Origin: Paracoccaceae bacterium
Lineage (GTDB): Bacteria > Pseudomonadota > Alphaproteobacteria > Rhodobacterales > Rhodobacteraceae
Length of the DNA: 64,000 nt
Assembly (NCBI GenBank): GCA_024742405.1
Contig: JANSYP010000001.1
Coordinates: forward strand, 372,001 to 436,000
Direction of reading: 5' to 3'
The number at the start of each line of letters is the position of its first letter. Position 1 is the first letter of the stretch. Both the position numbers and the translations under genes were made by a program. Of the stretch, positions 62,849 through 64,000 are shown one piece after another. Below the pieces are notes generated by a model that did no database searches, was not told where the DNA came from, and was given only the letters and a program-made list of their open reading frames with translations.

Positions 62849-64000
62849 ATGACACGGTATGTCTTTATCACGGGCGGCGTCGTGTCGTCCCTAGGCAAGG
62901 GGCTCGCCTCTGCCGCGCTCGGGGCATTGTTGCAGGCCCGCGGGTTCACCGTGCGGCTGCGCAAGCTCGACCCCTATCTCAACGTTGATCCCGGCACGAT
63001 GTCGCCCTTTGAGCATGGCGAGGTCTTCGTCACCGATGACGGGGCAGAGACCGACCTTGATCTCGGCCATTACGAGCGTTTCACCGGGGTCGCGGCGCGG
63101 GCGACCGACAGCGTGTCCTCGGGCCGGATCTATTCCACGGTGCTGGAGAAGGAGCGCCGCGGCGATTACCTCGGCAAGACGATCCAAGTGATCCCCCACG
63201 TCACCGACCAGATCAAGGAGTTCCTCAAGATCGGCGCGGGCGAGACCGATTTCATGCTCTGCGAGATCGGCGGCACGGTGGGCGATATCGAAGGTTTGCC
63301 GTTCTTCGAGGCCATCCGCCAGTTCAGCCAGGACCAGCCACGTGGCCAGTGCATCTTCATGCATCTGACCCTGCTGCCCTACATCAAGGCCTCCGGTGAG
63401 CTGAAGACCAAGCCGACCCAGCACTCGGTCAAGGAATTGCGCGCCATCGGCATCGCGCCGGATGTGCTGGTCTGCCGCTCTGAGGGGCCGATCCCGGTCA
63501 AGGAGCGCGAGAAGCTGGCGCTCTTCTGCAATGTACGCCCCGACAGCGTGATTGCGGCCCAGGATCTCAAGTCCATCTACGAAGCACCATTGGCCTATCA
63601 CAGGGAGGGGCTCGACCAGGCGGTGCTGGATGCCTTCCAGATCAGCCCCGCGCCGCGCCCCAACCTCGTGCGGTGGGAGGACGTGGCCGACCGGGTCGAG
63701 AACCCCGAAGGCGAGGTCAAGATCGCCGTGGTCGGCAAATACACCCAGCTCGAGGATGCCTACAAGTCCGTGGGCGAGGCGCTGACCCATGGCGGAATGG
63801 CAAATCGCGTCCGAGTGCGCGCCGAATGGATCGATGCGGAGATTTTCGACGCCGAGGATGCCGGCGCGCATCTCGAAGGCTTCCACGGCATCCTCGTGCC
63901 CGGCGGCTTTGGCGAGCGCGGGACCGAGGGCAAGATCAAGGCGGTGGAATTCGCGCGCACCCGCCAGGTGCCCTATTTCGGGATCTGCCTCGGCATGCAG
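62849..64000 (+). CDS. pyrG: CTP synthase, 5' part (C-terminus outside window)
   Basis: The enzyme makes CTP from UTP and glutamine. The frame runs 384 codons to the window edge. The synthetase domain starts [20 protein letters not shown] with the P-loop-like element and includes [15 protein letters not shown] and [14 protein letters not shown]. The glutamine amidotransferase domain starts near residue 290 and the last visible residues, GICLGMQ, contain its nucleophile Cys. The rest, about 160 residues, lies to the right. GGAG is nine bases before the ATG. Confidence 0.97.
   Translation, partial: MTRYVFITGGVVSSLGKGLASAALGALLQARGFTVRLRKLDPYLNVDPGTMSPFEHGEVFVTDDGAETDLDLGHYERFTGVAARATDSVSSGRIYSTVLEKERRGDYLGKTIQVIPHVTDQIKEFLKIGAGETDFMLCEIGGTVGDIEGLPFFEAIRQFSQDQPRGQCIFMHLTLLPYIKASGELKTKPTQHSVKELRAIGIAPDVLVCRSEGPIPVKEREKLALFCNVRPDSVIAAQDLKSIYEAPLAYHREGLDQAVLDAFQISPAPRPNLVRWEDVADRVENPEGEVKIAVVGKYTQLEDAYKSVGEALTHGGMANRVRVRAEWIDAEIFDAEDAGAHLEGFHGILVPGGFGERGTEGKIKAVEFARTRQVPYFGICLGMQ

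Noticed and set aside
1-64000. CRISPR arrays, tRNA/rRNA genes, prophage or integrative elements
   Set aside because: Looked for direct-repeat arrays, tRNA-like cloverleaf ends, integrase and phage structural motifs; none seen.

Overview
The window is a GC-rich, densely coded chromosomal segment of an alphaproteobacterium, most likely a marine Rhodobacteraceae (Roseobacter-group) member. Evidence for this is the gene order DUF3576-leuS-lptE-holA, the DUF2125, DUF2478 and TIGR03862-type proteins, a porin with a C-terminal Phe, and a VPLPA-CTERM protein. About 60 genes are supported. I see no rRNA, tRNA, CRISPR array, insertion sequence or prophage. Both ends cut a gene: gltX on the left and pyrG on the right.

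Layout. 1-3.0 kb: the gltX 3' part, a MATE exporter and a ChaC-like gamma-glutamylcyclotransferase. 3.1-10.3 kb: a sugar-uptake locus with a divergent LacI-type repressor, a glucose-type CUT1 ABC transporter (binding protein, two permeases, ATPase) and a GMC oxidoreductase. 10.4-15.2 kb: a tightly coupled operon of an HtpX-like protein that has lost its zinc site, two single-domain PqiA proteins, PqiB (three MCE domains) and the lipoprotein PqiC, which reads as an inter-membrane lipid-transport system. 15.3-23.2 kb, minus strand: a lipid A / envelope block (pmbA, cysQ, waaA, lpxK, small exported protein) with an inserted pair, a two-TM protein and a TPR protein with an exact 47-residue period. 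23.4-31.6 kb: an unrecognised 427-aa protein, DUF2125, an SDR plus enoyl-CoA hydratase pair, a SpoIIAA-like protein, an HNH protein, a flavoprotein and a GST. 30.6-35.5 kb, minus strand: DUF3576, leuS, lptE, holA. 35.7-42 kb: porin, YggS-type PLP protein, ribA with an L,D-transpeptidase, an OmpR-type response regulator followed by a structured 3' region that may be a small RNA, a DUF374 acyltransferase and xthA.

42-52 kb: DUF2478, a membrane protein, a thioredoxin-TPR chaperone, a Lon-N-like protein, Trm112, a UbiH-type hydroxylase, an amidase, a class I aminotransferase, ftsK and lolA. 52-59 kb: GNAT, a lytic transglycosylase lipoprotein, hspQ, gamma-glutamyltransferase, an anti-sigma kinase / STAS pair, a free methionine sulfoxide reductase, an RluA-type synthase and an HTH-PBP regulator. 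59-64 kb: an unrecognised 509-aa membrane protein, a VPLPA-CTERM C-type lectin, secG and pyrG.

Envelope building dominates (LPS, lipoprotein and lipid transport, porin, peptidoglycan enzymes). The most unusual items are the pseudo-HtpX in the pqi operon, the TPR/two-TM pair inside the lipid A block, the hairpin-rich CCUCCC-bearing RNA after the response regulator, and the 15-bp-stem inverted repeat upstream of the thioredoxin gene. All functional calls come from reading motifs; no database search was run.
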